Source: Botryobacter ruber
Lineage (GTDB): Bacteria; Bacteroidota; Bacteroidia; Cytophagales; Hymenobacteraceae
DNA length: 48,814 bases
Direction of reading: 5' to 3'
NCBI RefSeq assembly: GCF_003347595.2
Contig: NZ_QCZK02000003.1
Span: 1 to 48,814, forward strand
Shown: positions 23,528 through 32,878 of the stretch, in pieces
Position numbering within the stretch: the first letter of the stretch is position 1
Layout of the letters: each line of letters begins with the position of its first letter
Notes under the pieces: model-generated
Databases searched by the model: none
Told to the model about the DNA's origin: nothing
What the model saw: only the letters and a program-made list of their open reading frames with translations
Made by a program: the position numbers and the translations under genes

Positions 23528-23607
23528 TGTCATCTCGACCGCAGGGAGAGATCTGGACTAGCTGAGTACATTTATCTATCAGATCTCTCCCTGCGGTCGA
23601 GATGACA
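23528..23607. repeat. REP-like palindrome, copy 2
   Basis: 28-base arms (23528-23555 and 23580-23607) are perfect inverted copies around a 24-base loop. The core CTCGACCGCAGGGAGAGATC differs from copy 1 (10098-10180) by paired changes (T to C with A to G) that keep the stem, which suggests selection or gene-conversion-like copying for the hairpin. It lies six bases after the metZ stop. Confidence 0.9.
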
Positions 23608-23638
23608 GTTCGTGAAACCAGTATCACATAAACAGAAA

Positions 23639-23676
23639 CGGCTCGTAGCTTATTTAGCTGCGAGCCGCTTTGTTTT
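23639..23676. terminator. Bidirectional terminator between convergent metZ and OsmC genes
   Basis: CGGCTCGTAGCT (23639-23650) pairs with AGCTGCGAGCCG (23656-23667) with one bulged mismatch, followed by CTTTGTTTT. It lies where the two sulfur gene arms converge. Confidence 0.75.
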
Positions 23677-23697
23677 ATAAGCTTATCGGCAGATACC

Positions 23698-24138
23698 TTA
23701 CTCCTTCACATCAGCAGCTGTCTGCGTCACCTCAAAGTCGTAGCTGATAGAAGCGGTTTTTTCGAGGATGGCGGAAACAGAACAGTACTTTTCCATCGAC
23801 AAGTCGATAGCCTTTCTTACCTTCTCCTTGTCCAGGTTCGGGCCGCTCAGGCGGTAGGTGATCACAATGTTTTCGAAAAGGGAAGGAACTTGTCCCTGCA
23901 CACGGCTGGCATCAACGGAGATCTTAAAGGATTCAACCTGTTGACGCTGCTTTTTCAGTATCTGGATAATGTCGATAGCGCTGCAGCCGCCGAGGCCCAT
24001 CAGGAGCAGTTCCATGGGGCGTGCTCCGGCATCTACGCCGCCTATTTCGGGAGAACCATCAATGTGTATGGTTACACCGGCAGTGCCTTTGGCTTCGAAA
24101 TGATAAAAGTCGTTTACGCGGTTAAGTTCTACTTGCAT
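23698..24138 (-). CDS. OsmC family protein
   Basis: A 146-residue protein with the OsmC/Ohr fold. The first cysteine motif is LMGLGGCSAIDIIQILKKQR (about 46-65) and the second is EKYCSVSAILEKTA (about 115-128), so both redox cysteines of the family are present. Such proteins reduce organic hydroperoxides or act on related thiol substrates. It lies downstream of cysN in the same direction, separated by a hairpin (24227-24271), so partial readthrough from the cys operon is possible. The start places the beta-strand VELNRVNDFYHFEAKG first, as usual in the family. Confidence 0.85.
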   Translation of the reverse strand: MQVELNRVNDFYHFEAKGTAGVTIHIDGSPEIGGVDAGARPMELLLMGLGGCSAIDIIQILKKQRQQVESFKISVDASRVQGQVPSLFENIVITYRLSGPNLDKEKVRKAIDLSMEKYCSVSAILEKTASISYDFEVTQTAADVKE

Positions 24139-24226
24139 ATGGATTTAGGTAGAAGGATTGAAGTGTGAAAAATAGAGGCTGGAACTTTGCTGCCGCAGCC
24201 ACCATTGCCTCTGCTGTTATTATAAA

Positions 24227-24271
24227 GTAAAATCCCACAATCAACACATTAAGCTGAGAGTGGGATTTTAC
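24227..24271 (-). terminator. Terminator after cysN
   Basis: GTAAAATCCCAC (24227-24238) and GTGGGATTTTAC (24260-24271) form a perfect 12-bp stem with a 21-base loop. On the minus strand it is followed by TTTATAATA. It separates the cysHDN operon from the OsmC gene. Confidence 0.75.
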
Positions 24272-24295
24272 CTGTTATTGATTTTCCGAACCGGA

Positions 24296-25573
<1,278 letters not shown>

Positions 25574-25575
25574 AA

Positions 25576-26484
25576 TTAAAAATACCCTCCTTTTTTACGG
25601 TCTTCCATGGCTGTTTCTGACAGTTTATCGTCGATACGGGTAGCGCCACGCTCACTTATTTTTGAATCTAAAATTTCAGCAATCACACTGTCTATGTCGT
25701 AGGCCACAGACTCCACAGCTGCTGTACAGGTCATGTCGCCTACGGTGCGGAAGCGAACTTTTCTTGTCACGAGTTCTTCTTCCGGATCTTTGTGGATGAA
25801 GTTAGACCAGGCCATCAGTTTACCGTCGCGCACAAGGCACTCACGTTCGTGTGTGAAGTAGATGTTTGGCAGTTCAATTTGTTCGCGCTTGATGTAGTTC
25901 CATACGTCCAGCTCAGTCCAGTTACTGATTGGGAAAGCGCGTACGTTTTCGCCCAGGTTGATGTGGCCGTTGTAGATGTTCCACAGTTCCGGACGCTGGC
26001 GCTTGGGATCCCACTGTCCAAATTCGTCGCGTACCGAGAAGATACGCTCTTTGGCGCGGGCTTTTTCCTCGTCGCGGCGGGCGCCGCCAATGCAGGCATC
26101 AAAACCAAACTCCTCGATTGTTTCCAGCAGGGTATAGGTTTGCAGACCGTTGCGGCTGGCATAGCGGCCGGTTGGCTCAGACAGGTTTTGCTTTTTGATG
26201 GTGTCTTCCACGTTGCGCACGATCAGCTTTTCGCCCAGTCTTTCGGCCAGACGGTCGCGGTACTCAATGGCTTCCGGGAAGTTGTGACCTGTGTCGATGT
26301 GCACGAGCGGGAAAGGAAACTTTCCAGGGCGGAAAGCTTTCTCCGCCAGTCTTACCAGGGTGATAGAATCCTTGCCACCCGAAAAGAGCAACGCCGGTTT
26401 CTGAAACTGTCCAGCCACCTCACGCATGATATGAATCGCCTCCGCTTCCAGCTGGTCCAGATAATCGAGATAGTACTTGTTCAT
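25576..26484 (-). CDS. cysD: Sulfate adenylyltransferase subunit 2
   Basis: A 302-residue PP-loop ATP pyrophosphatase-type enzyme. The PP-loop is SGGKDS (35-40), and LVHIDTGHNFPEAIEYRDR (about 60-78) binds substrate. The C-terminal GATRIDDKLSETAMEDRKKGGYF is typical of CysD. With CysN it makes adenosine 5'-phosphosulfate from sulfate and ATP. Middle gene of cysH-cysD-cysN; intergenic gaps are 38 and 2 bases. Full length, no oddities. Confidence 0.96.
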   Translation of the reverse strand: MNKYYLDYLDQLEAEAIHIMREVAGQFQKPALLFSGGKDSITLVRLAEKAFRPGKFPFPLVHIDTGHNFPEAIEYRDRLAERLGEKLIVRNVEDTIKKQNLSEPTGRYASRNGLQTYTLLETIEEFGFDACIGGARRDEEKARAKERIFSVRDEFGQWDPKRQRPELWNIYNGHINLGENVRAFPISNWTELDVWNYIKREQIELPNIYFTHERECLVRDGKLMAWSNFIHKDPEEELVTRKVRFRTVGDMTCTAAVESVAYDIDSVIAEILDSKISERGATRIDDKLSETAMEDRKKGGYF

Positions 26485-26522
26485 TTTACAGTATTTCTAA
26501 TCTTTCTATTACTCATTATAAC

Positions 26523-27242
26523 TTAGTGTGTGTGCAGGCCGCACTCTTTTTTGGAACTGTCTTCCCACCACCAGCGGCCGGCCCTGAAATTCTCGCCTTC
26601 GGCAATGGCCCGGGTACAAGGGGCGCAGCCAATGCTTACAAAGCCCTGGTCGTGCAGCGGGTTGTAGAGGATGTGGTTCTCTTTAACAAAAGTCTTTACA
26701 TCGTCGAAAGTCCACTCCAGCAGCGGGTTGTATTTGAACAGCTGCATGTTGTTGTCCCACTCGATTGGCGCCAGCGACTGCCTGTTATCAGACTGCTCGC
26801 GACGGATACCCGTAATCCAGAGTTTCACGCCCTTCAGCGCGCGGTTGAGCGGCTCCACCTTGCGGATGTAGCAGCACTCCTTGCGGTTTTCCACGGACTG
26901 ATAAAAGCTCATCGGACCTTTCTCGTTCACCAGCTTCTCTACCGCTTCGGTCTGCGGGAAAAATACTTCTATCTTTTTGCCGTAGCGCTTGTTGGTGTTG
27001 TGCAGCAGGGTAAGGGTTTCGTTGAAAAGCCTGCCGGTATCCAGTGTAAAAACGCGTATCGGCAGGTTGTTGCTGTAGATGAAGTGGGTAATTACCTGGT
27101 CTTCGATGCCGAGGCTGGACGAAAAAGCGATCTGCCCGGGGAAAACCTCTGCCAGAAAAGCCAGGCTTTCTTCGATAGACTTTCCGGCAATGGCAGCTGT
27201 CAGATCGGCTACATTTATATTAACTTCTTCTATTTGACTCAT
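26523..27242 (-). CDS. cysH: Adenylylsulfate (APS) reductase type CysH
   Basis: A 239-residue thioredoxin-dependent reductase from the PP-loop family. Besides the catalytic cysteine near the C-terminus (KKECGLH, C234) it keeps two cysteine pairs: C123-C124 (RKECCYIRKVEP) and C206-x2-C209 (SIGCAPCTRA). In this family the two pairs bind a 4Fe-4S cluster and mark enzymes that use APS directly instead of PAPS. That agrees with the absence of an APS kinase here. I prefer the ATG at 27242 (MSQIEEVNINV); an upstream ATG at 27323 would add 27 unconserved residues. First gene of the cysHDN operon, about 390 bases beyond the poly-Cys leader. Confidence 0.93.
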   Translation of the reverse strand: MSQIEEVNINVADLTAAIAGKSIEESLAFLAEVFPGQIAFSSSLGIEDQVITHFIYSNNLPIRVFTLDTGRLFNETLTLLHNTNKRYGKKIEVFFPQTEAVEKLVNEKGPMSFYQSVENRKECCYIRKVEPLNRALKGVKLWITGIRREQSDNRQSLAPIEWDNNMQLFKYNPLLEWTFDDVKTFVKENHILYNPLHDQGFVSIGCAPCTRAIAEGENFRAGRWWWEDSSKKECGLHTH

Positions 27243-27633
27243 TTTATTTACTGTAAATGAATTAGTTTTTGGAGAATTAAACCGGCTGTCATCGCGTCTG
27301 GCAGCAAGTTGTCTCGTAATCATTTTATTATCAGGGCTTTTCAGTAGCCTGTTTAATTATAGCTAACATAAAACAGGAAAGAAAAACTCCCGGTAACTGC
27401 CAGATTTTTCTCCATCTGTCTGAAGCTGCAAATTTACAGCCTTTTCTGAAATGCCTGTCGTAGTCCGGGTAAAGTTTTTGGTTTTGACAAAAAAGCGCCT
27501 GAAAAGGGGAGGAGCTAAGAGGTCTGACAAGTCTAAACCAAAGTCATGCAGGCATTCAGAGCATGACAGCAGGGATGGATACCGCAGCAGTAAGGAACAG
27601 CCTTGGTACAAAAACATGCCGGAGGTGGAGCAC

Positions 27634-27756
27634 TTAGCACATGCAACAACAGCAACGTGCAAACATGCCGGTAGAAGCTTTTGGGAAAGAGAAAGGGGAA
27701 GCAGCAATATTACTGCTATCGGAACGGAAGGTGTTGAAATTCGTCATCATTGCCAT
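27634..27756 (-). CDS. Leader peptide ending Cys4-Met-Cys, ahead of cysH
   Basis: Two bases after the riboswitch P1 strand an ATG starts a 40-codon frame (MAMMTNFNTFRSDSSN...). The third in-frame ATG (27745-27747) would give 37 residues, the same size as the leader before sulfite reductase. The last codons read GCA CGT TGC TGT TGT TGC ATG TGC TAA, that is A-R then four Cys, Met and Cys directly before the stop. The peptide differs in sequence from leader 1 apart from the terminal cysteine run, so the run is what has been kept. A cysteine-sensing attenuator for cysH-cysD-cysN is the simplest reading. Confidence 0.75.
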   Translation of the reverse strand: MAMMTNFNTFRSDSSNIAASPFSFPKASTGMFARCCCCMC

Positions 27757-27758
27757 AA

Positions 27759-27867
27759 AAAATTTATATTCTCCCGGCTTTCGGGTTAGGAAGTGGCACC
27801 TTCCCCGGTGGGGTGGTTGCCAGAGGGTCGTCGAGCCTAGTCTCTCGCCTCTTCTTCTATAAATTTT
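27759..27867 (-). promoter_or_regulatory. SAM-I-type (S-box) riboswitch of the cysHDN operon
   Basis: Read on the minus strand, P1 is AAAATTTATA with TATAAATTTT (27858-27867 and 27759-27768). The core has AGAGGCGAGAGACTAGGCTC, GACCCTCTGGCAACC and GGAAGGTGCCA, the conserved S-box pieces. It shares the TATAGAAGAAGAGG opening with riboswitch 1 but differs in loop and P4 sequences. Only two bases separate the end of P1 from the leader ATG. The call is by motif recall; a covariance model search would settle it. Confidence 0.8.
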
Positions 27868-27897
27868 CAAAAAAGCGTACTACGGCTTTTTTTGTTG

Positions 27898-27905
27898 CAA
27901 AGTTA
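27898..27905 (-). promoter_or_regulatory. TAnnTTTG -7 box of the cysHDN leader
   Basis: On the minus strand TAACTTTG is an exact match to the Bacteroidota -7 consensus, 30 bases before the first riboswitch helix. No exact TTTG is seen at -33. Distance and sequence agree with the box ahead of riboswitch 1. Confidence 0.6.
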
Positions 27906-28041
27906 ACAACTTTTTAATTTATAATTGCTTTTTCTGTTAAAATGTTTAGAAATATTTCATAATTATTAAAATTAAGTGTTGGAGCCAGGCTACCGGAGGG
28001 GGAGGTAGTGCCATTTTGCTTTCTTCTGTTTGGTTTGGCAG

Positions 28042-28132
28042 GTGCAGTGGGAATGGTGACGGCGGCAGCAGAATAAACTGAGGTAGTAAACAAGAAAAAG
28101 TTCTGCTGCCCCTCTCACCATTGCCGCTGCAC
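28042..28132. repeat. Inverted pair of CTGC-rich dispersed repeats
   Basis: Arms at 28042-28073 and 28101-28132 (32 bases each) are imperfect inverted copies sharing GTGCAG, GCAATGGTGA-like cores and GGCAGCAGAA, around a 27-base loop. The arms belong to the same family as the single copies elsewhere (core CTGCTCCTGCCACCACAGCC). Confidence 0.7.
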
Positions 28133-28188
28133 AAATTTCTTCATGCTGGCGCTGAGGGCAAGGGCAGGCAGGTGCAAACTCCGGAGGG

Positions 28189-28908
28189 CTAAGCAGCCAT
28201 GGCAGCAACATATTTTACCAGCGAACGTTTGGCAATCGGCAGGAGCGACTGTTCCAGCGGAACCGGCACTTTGGGTACTGCCAGAAACGTTGCCGGGTTC
28301 GGCAGTTCCTGGTTTTCTTTCAGCAACTGCACCTTCAGGTTTTCGTGCGTCAGCACCAGCCCCCGCCGGATCGTTTTCAGCAGCCTTGTATGAATTCCCC
28401 GGTACTTTTCGAAATTGTTCTGGAACACCGACATCCGGTACAGGTACACCTGCGTTTCGTGCCCGGGAAAAATATCCAGGAACAGGTAGCCCTCATCAAA
28501 GTACATCGGCGTAATCCCGACAGGACTTATTTCCAGGTGGCGTTCAATAAACTCATACAGTTCTTTTCCTTCGTCGAGTGCCTTTCCAAACAGCGGAGCG
28601 GCAAAATGAATGATTTCTTCTATCTGCTGCATGGTTTCGTCGTCTTCCACGATCTTCTCATACACCAGTTCGAGTTTTTCGAAATCGGCCTGGCTGATGC
28701 GTTGCGGAAACTGCTCGTACACCAGCTTCTTGTGCTCCTTTACCTGCAGCAGGTTCTGGTAATGCATGATAAGATCTGAGAACACCGGGTAGAGGCGCTG
28801 GTTTTGGAATTCGGATTTGGCTTCCTGCAGGTAGGCAAGCAGGAGGTACTTCTTGTATTCAAAATCGATCAGGCCTTCGGTTAGCCAGTGTACAGGTAGC
28901 GTTTTCAT
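28189..28908 (-). CDS. Conserved hypothetical protein
   Basis: A 239-residue soluble, mainly helical protein that I do not recognise as a named family. Opening MKTLPVHWLTEGLIDFEYKK, acidic helical middle (FEKLELVYEKIVEDDETMQQ, about 76-95), and a strand-rich part with ISPVGITPMYFDEGYLFLDI (about 127-146). Composition and codon use are host-like. No operon partner; the cys leader region lies downstream of its stop in the same direction. No signal peptide or membrane segment. Confidence 0.75.
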   Translation of the reverse strand: MKTLPVHWLTEGLIDFEYKKYLLLAYLQEAKSEFQNQRLYPVFSDLIMHYQNLLQVKEHKKLVYEQFPQRISQADFEKLELVYEKIVEDDETMQQIEEIIHFAAPLFGKALDEGKELYEFIERHLEISPVGITPMYFDEGYLFLDIFPGHETQVYLYRMSVFQNNFEKYRGIHTRLLKTIRRGLVLTHENLKVQLLKENQELPNPATFLAVPKVPVPLEQSLLPIAKRSLVKYVAAMAA

Positions 28909-29380
28909 AACCGTAAAACAATTTTCACCCCATGCCGGTTATTTTTCGTTTAACAAAAAAGGTTTGAAAGCACGAAGCATTCAGCAAAATCTAACGACCT
29001 CAACAGAAGGAAGGTTGCAGGTAAAATTATACTTTAACCTGTGCGTACAGGTATGCTACAAAGTTGTACAGGTGTGTTAGGTATGAAAGATTTTGTACTG
29101 TTTTTCTGTAAATGAAATTTTATCTACTATTGCTTTTCATTCCCAGCGAAGGCTGCATAGAAAAGAATTTTCCTGTTTTTAAGCTTGCCAGTTAAAAACA
29201 GGTGTTCCATTGAATTGATGCGCGAAGGATATTATTGAATTAAGCAGATCGTAAAGTTTATTATTTGGATTGCAGCTGGCTGGTGTTTTGATGACTAAAC
29301 CTACACTTCGTTTAAATTCAGATTTTTGGGTTAAAGGTCCGTCAAAAAAAATTTAGGTTGTGTCGTGATACTGTTTAATT
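28909..29380. other. Intergenic stretch with one hairpin
   Basis: No gene seen. CCTGTTTTTAA (29172-29182) and TTAAAAACAGG (29192-29202) form a perfect 11-bp stem with a 9-base loop. AT-rich otherwise, with possible promoters for both flanking genes. Confidence 0.5.
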
Positions 29381-29806
29381 ATGCTGGTTTGTAACAACTC
29401 CAACTATACAATCAGGTATAGTGAACACTTAAGCCTTGTTGAAATCACCTGGCATGGTTATACTTTGTCTGAGCAGCTCCATGACGGCCTGAAGCATGTA
29501 GCTGCTGTTATTCGTGAAAAGAATGCGTTGTACTTACTGGTAGACGCCAAACGGTTAAATGCCATGAAAGCTTCGGATCAAACCTGGATAAAAAATAATT
29601 TCTTCCCGGAGCTTTCGGCCAGTGGCCTGAAAAAACTTACCCGTGTTACCAATACAGATATTTTTACGCAGGTAATTGTAGGTGATTTTGTAAAACTGGT
29701 GCAGGAAAATGAGAAGATCAGCTTTGATCTGCAAAGCTTTTACGATCGTGACGATGCGCTGGAGTGGTTGCTAAACGATATTTCTTTATCGGCAAACACC
29801 CTGTAG
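29381..29806 (+). CDS. STAS/SpoIIAA-like small protein
   Basis: A 141-residue protein with alternating strands and helices: YTIRYSEHLSLVEITWHG (about 9-26), NALYLLVDAKRLNAM (about 48-62), VTNTDIFTQVIVGDFVKLVQ (about 88-107) and SFYDRDDALEWLLND at the end. This pattern is like the STAS/SpoIIAA-like proteins of Bacteroidota, often of unknown function and sometimes tied to signalling. No partner kinase or phosphatase is next to it. The stop codon lies inside a weak ACACCCTG/CAGGGTGT stem (29796-29822). Confidence 0.65.
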   Translation: MLVCNNSNYTIRYSEHLSLVEITWHGYTLSEQLHDGLKHVAAVIREKNALYLLVDAKRLNAMKASDQTWIKNNFFPELSASGLKKLTRVTNTDIFTQVIVGDFVKLVQENEKISFDLQSFYDRDDALEWLLNDISLSANTL

Positions 29807-29905
29807 GAAACCTGCAGGGTGTATTGAGCCAATCCAATAAATTAATTTAATACAAACAATAAACTAACCAAATTACAAATCTTACAAGCTGTTCCGGTCA
29901 GCTCG

Positions 29906-30154
29906 TTAATATCGGATAAAATGAGTATTTCCAAAAAGCGTATTACTTTCTGTCAGGCCAACAAAATAGTCCCCTATAAATATACCTGAACCATTGCTGA
30001 CGGCATGCGCACAAGCTGTGTGGGTAATTACTCTTCCATCAATCGTGGAATATTCAGCAACCTCAGAACCTGAAGTTAGGTTTGATGAGAAGGAAGAATA
30101 AGCATGCATGCTTCCAAACAATGTTTCGCCGTCTAAATATGAACACGTTTTCAT
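29906..30154 (-). CDS. Small hypothetical protein
   Basis: An 82-codon frame starting MKTCSYLDGETLFGSMHAYS with Ser, Gly and Thr common and no low-complexity runs. The C-terminal half (GSGIFIGDYFVGLTESNTLF) is strand-like. No family recognised. It lies alone in an AT-rich gap. Composition is compatible with a real gene, but codon use cannot decide for so short a frame. Confidence 0.4.
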   Translation of the reverse strand: MKTCSYLDGETLFGSMHAYSSFSSNLTSGSEVAEYSTIDGRVITHTACAHAVSNGSGIFIGDYFVGLTESNTLFGNTHFIRY

Positions 30155-30394
30155 ATCAATTGTGTGCTTAGGTTCTTAACTTAAACAAATATAGAAAGGC
30201 GGCTCCTTACAAAACAGGAAAGTATAGGTGTAAAAGTAACATTCAGTTTTGAAGCTTGTTTTCACATGTAAATCGCTGAGCCAGGTGCAGGATCTACCGG
30301 GGTAGGCTGTAAAACAAATTTTAAAGGATTTTTGATTAAATAATTGCCGGTTTAATTATCTAAGAATATTTTAAAAAGGTTAAAAAGTAACATC

Positions 30395-31486
30395 TTAATT
30401 TTTTCTTTTCTTCAATAATTCGAGGTAGTAATAACTACATACCTGGAGTGCCAGCACCGTAAGGACCAGGAAAGCACCTGGAAAGACCACCAGCCACCAG
30501 GCTGCCGTGTTGTTTCTGATGCCTGCCATCATTCTTCCCCAGCTAACCAGGTCGGCTGGTACGCCTATTCCTAAAAAGGACAAAGTTGATTCAAATGCCA
30601 GCAGCCCGGCTAGGCCAAAGATAAATGTTACCAGTACAGGGCTAACCAGATTAGGCACAGCATGATAAAACAGTAGCCGGACAGTGGGTACACCTAAACT
30701 GGAGGCTGCTTCGATGTAAGGAAGTTGCTTTATCTTCAGAATTTCGGCACGTGCCAGCCGGGCTGTTCCCGTCCAGTAGGTGACAACTAAAACAGCAGAA
30801 AGTAACACAACCGAAGGCGGCATAAACGAAGCTAAAACAAGGATAAAAACAAGCTTTGGTATACTGGTAAAGGTTTCTATGAGCCAAAGCACCAGGCGGT
30901 CGAGTGGAATTGCAACGCCGGAACGTAGTAAGGGGACCTGCTCCACTACCCGGAGGCCAACCAGCCACAAGAGAGACACGGCCAGCAGCATCATACCCAG
31001 GCTTTCAAAAATAATGCGCTGGTTTAGGTTTAAACTGACCACCTGGAGCGGGATGTAGAGCCCCAGGTACAGAAAAATGCCGGCACACAGCACAAATAGT
31101 AACAAACGCCCCCTGCTTGTTTTCAATCCTGTATTTGCAAAATAGCCGGCACAGGTGCCCAGCACCAAACCAATAGCGGTGGTAAGTAGCATAACAGGCA
31201 GGCTGATGAAAGCGGCGGTACGGGCGCCATAGAGCGTATAGGCCAGCACATCCCGGCCGAGCGCATCCGTACCAAACCAATGTGCAGGCTTTGAAGGTTC
31301 GTTTAAGCTTATTTTGAAAGGCGGCTGGTAAACCTGGTCAAGGTGAAGAGCCGTCGGGTTGTAAGGAAGAGGCAACCAGGGCAAAAGTAACACCAGCAGC
31401 AGGAACAAGACCAGGTATAGACCAGCTACCCGGAAGATGGGTTTGGCACTCCACAAAAACATGATATCGTTCAACAGCTGCTTCAT
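30395..31486 (-). CDS. Peptide-type ABC transporter permease (DppC-like)
   Basis: A 363-residue inner-membrane protein of the oligopeptide/dipeptide permease class. After an N-terminal helix (about 18-37) comes the periplasmic entry DALGRDVLAYTLYGARTAAF (about 74-93), a hallmark of DppC/OppC, then four to five more helices. The EAA-type loop that docks the ATPase includes YIEAASSLGVPTVRLLFYHA (about 255-274). It is longer than the usual ~300 residues because of extra helices near 125-175. It overlaps the DppB-like gene by four bases (ATGA, 31483-31486). No ATP-binding subunit is in the window. Confidence 0.88.
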   Translation of the reverse strand: MKQLLNDIMFLWSAKPIFRVAGLYLVLFLLLVLLLPWLPLPYNPTALHLDQVYQPPFKISLNEPSKPAHWFGTDALGRDVLAYTLYGARTAAFISLPVMLLTTAIGLVLGTCAGYFANTGLKTSRGRLLLFVLCAGIFLYLGLYIPLQVVSLNLNQRIIFESLGMMLLAVSLLWLVGLRVVEQVPLLRSGVAIPLDRLVLWLIETFTSIPKLVFILVLASFMPPSVVLLSAVLVVTYWTGTARLARAEILKIKQLPYIEAASSLGVPTVRLLFYHAVPNLVSPVLVTFIFGLAGLLAFESTLSFLGIGVPADLVSWGRMMAGIRNNTAAWWLVVFPGAFLVLTVLALQVCSYYYLELLKKRKN

Positions 31487-32868
31487 GATGCGGTGAGCCG
31501 GAGGCGCGGATCTGCTAAAGTGTAAAAAAAGTCTGCTACCAGGTGTGATATAATTTTTGCCAGCGCCACTACCAGTACAATGCCCACCATAACAGGGTAA
31601 TCTCTTGCCTGCACCGCCTGCACCAGCAGGCTACCCATGCCCGGAATGGCAAATACCGTTTCTATAACCACCGCTCCGGCTACCAGGGCTGGAATAAAGT
31701 CTGATAAAAGGGTGATAATGGGGAGTAAAGCATTTCTTAGTATGTGTCTCCGGATGATTGTGCCTTCTGCAAGTCCTTTGGCTTTTGCTGTTTTAATATA
31801 CTCTGTATGCGAAATATCAGCCATTGTGCGGTAAAACTGGTTTGTGAGGTAGGGCAGGTTCACAAAAACCAGGCAAATTATGGGCAGCACCAGGTAGGGT
31901 GCCATAAAAAGGATGCGTTGCAGCAGGTTCTCTTCAGCACCCGTGTAGTAGCCAAGGCCATAAACCGGGAATAGCTGAAAATAATCCGGGCTTGCGAACA
32001 GCAGCAGGAGCAGCAGTGCCAGCAGAAAAACAGGAATTCGATCGGTAAAAAAAAGAAACGGAAGAATGATCCTGCGCCAACGCCTGCCGCTTTGTTTTTG
32101 CAAAAAGATACCAAGTTCCAGTGCAAGTAGCGTTGTTAGGAGCATGCTTGCCAGCAGAAGCAGGATAGTGGCCTGGATAGCCTCTTTAAGAATAGTAAAA
32201 ACAGAGCGGTTGTCGCGAAAGGAGTTTCCCAGGTTTCCCTGCAGGAGCTTCGTCAGCCACTGGTGGTACTGGTTTTGTGTGCCGTGCCAGTAGATTGCCG
32301 GTAGGAATGCCCTGTAAGGCTGTTGCCGGCGCACCAGCGTGGCTGCAGACGTTTGCAGCTTGCTTGTCAGGGAGGGGGCAGTATTACCCATGTTAGAAAC
32401 GGTTTCTTTTACGGTAGCCAGTAAAGCCTCCGGTTCTGTAACGGTATACAATTTCTCGATATTAGCCAGATGGCCAGCGTTATCCCGGATGTGCAATTCC
32501 TGCCGGAGTTCTTTAATACAATTCACGTAGGCTGCCACTGCCTCTTCGTTGCCATAGTGCCAGCTTAGCTTTTTCAGCAGCTTACGCTCCTGTTCCGGAA
32601 GGTTGGCAGCGGGTGTACCTGCTTCCGCTGCAGCTTGTATGCTAAAATAGAAGAGAGGTAAATCCTGGTAGGTTTTGTGCAGAAAAGAAGCGTATGCAGC
32701 TTTACGGGCAGCAGCTGTACCTGTACTATAGAAATCACCGCTTTCCTTCAGTATATTTTCAGCCCCGAAAGTGCCGGGCAACAGCCGGCTGAGTAAAAAG
32801 ATCAGGGTAGCAATGAGCCACAAGGATGGCAATGCCAGGAGTAACCGTTTTAACAGGAAAAAAAACAT
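31483..32868 (-). CDS. Peptide-type ABC transporter permease (DppB-like)
   Basis: A 461-residue inner-membrane protein. The N-terminal helix (MFFFLLKRLLLALPSLWLIA) is followed by a ~180-residue polar insertion (about 30-215) before the conserved core. The core has GNLGNSFRDNRSVFTILKEA (about 211-230) and the ATPase-docking loop YIKTAKAKGLAEGTIIRRHI (about 355-374). Typical DppB proteins are about 310-340 residues; the extra periplasmic part is common in Cytophagales homologues. It is encoded between the substrate-binding protein and the DppC-like gene in one operon. Confidence 0.87.
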   Translation of the reverse strand: MFFFLLKRLLLALPSLWLIATLIFLLSRLLPGTFGAENILKESGDFYSTGTAAARKAAYASFLHKTYQDLPLFYFSIQAAAEAGTPAANLPEQERKLLKKLSWHYGNEEAVAAYVNCIKELRQELHIRDNAGHLANIEKLYTVTEPEALLATVKETVSNMGNTAPSLTSKLQTSAATLVRRQQPYRAFLPAIYWHGTQNQYHQWLTKLLQGNLGNSFRDNRSVFTILKEAIQATILLLLASMLLTTLLALELGIFLQKQSGRRWRRIILPFLFFTDRIPVFLLALLLLLLFASPDYFQLFPVYGLGYYTGAEENLLQRILFMAPYLVLPIICLVFVNLPYLTNQFYRTMADISHTEYIKTAKAKGLAEGTIIRRHILRNALLPIITLLSDFIPALVAGAVVIETVFAIPGMGSLLVQAVQARDYPVMVGIVLVVALAKIISHLVADFFYTLADPRLRLTAS

Positions 32869-32878
32869 ACGCGATGTG

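Larger units (their letters stand above)
27243..28188. other. Long regulatory region upstream of cysH
   Basis: It holds the poly-Cys leader (27634-27756), the SAM-I-like riboswitch (27759-27867) and its -7 box. The 390 bases between leader stop and cysH contain no convincing gene; a frame at 27363-27707 overlaps the leader and looks like a chance ORF. Beyond the promoter, an inverted pair of CTGC-rich repeats lies at 28042-28073 and 28101-28132. Confidence 0.7.

Noticed and set aside
25792..27260. Two 244-codon plus-strand frames opposite cysD and cysH
   Set aside because: Both are antisense to strongly conserved enzymes and show no motif of their own; they follow from third-position GC bias in the real genes.
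27363..27707. 114-codon minus-strand frame between the Cys-run leader and cysH
   Set aside because: It starts inside the leader ORF in another frame and has no recognisable feature. The leader frame has better support from its position next to the riboswitch and its terminal Cys run.
29796..29822. Terminator over the stop codon of the STAS-like gene
   Set aside because: The stem is only eight pairs and no T tract follows, so I did not list it as a terminator.
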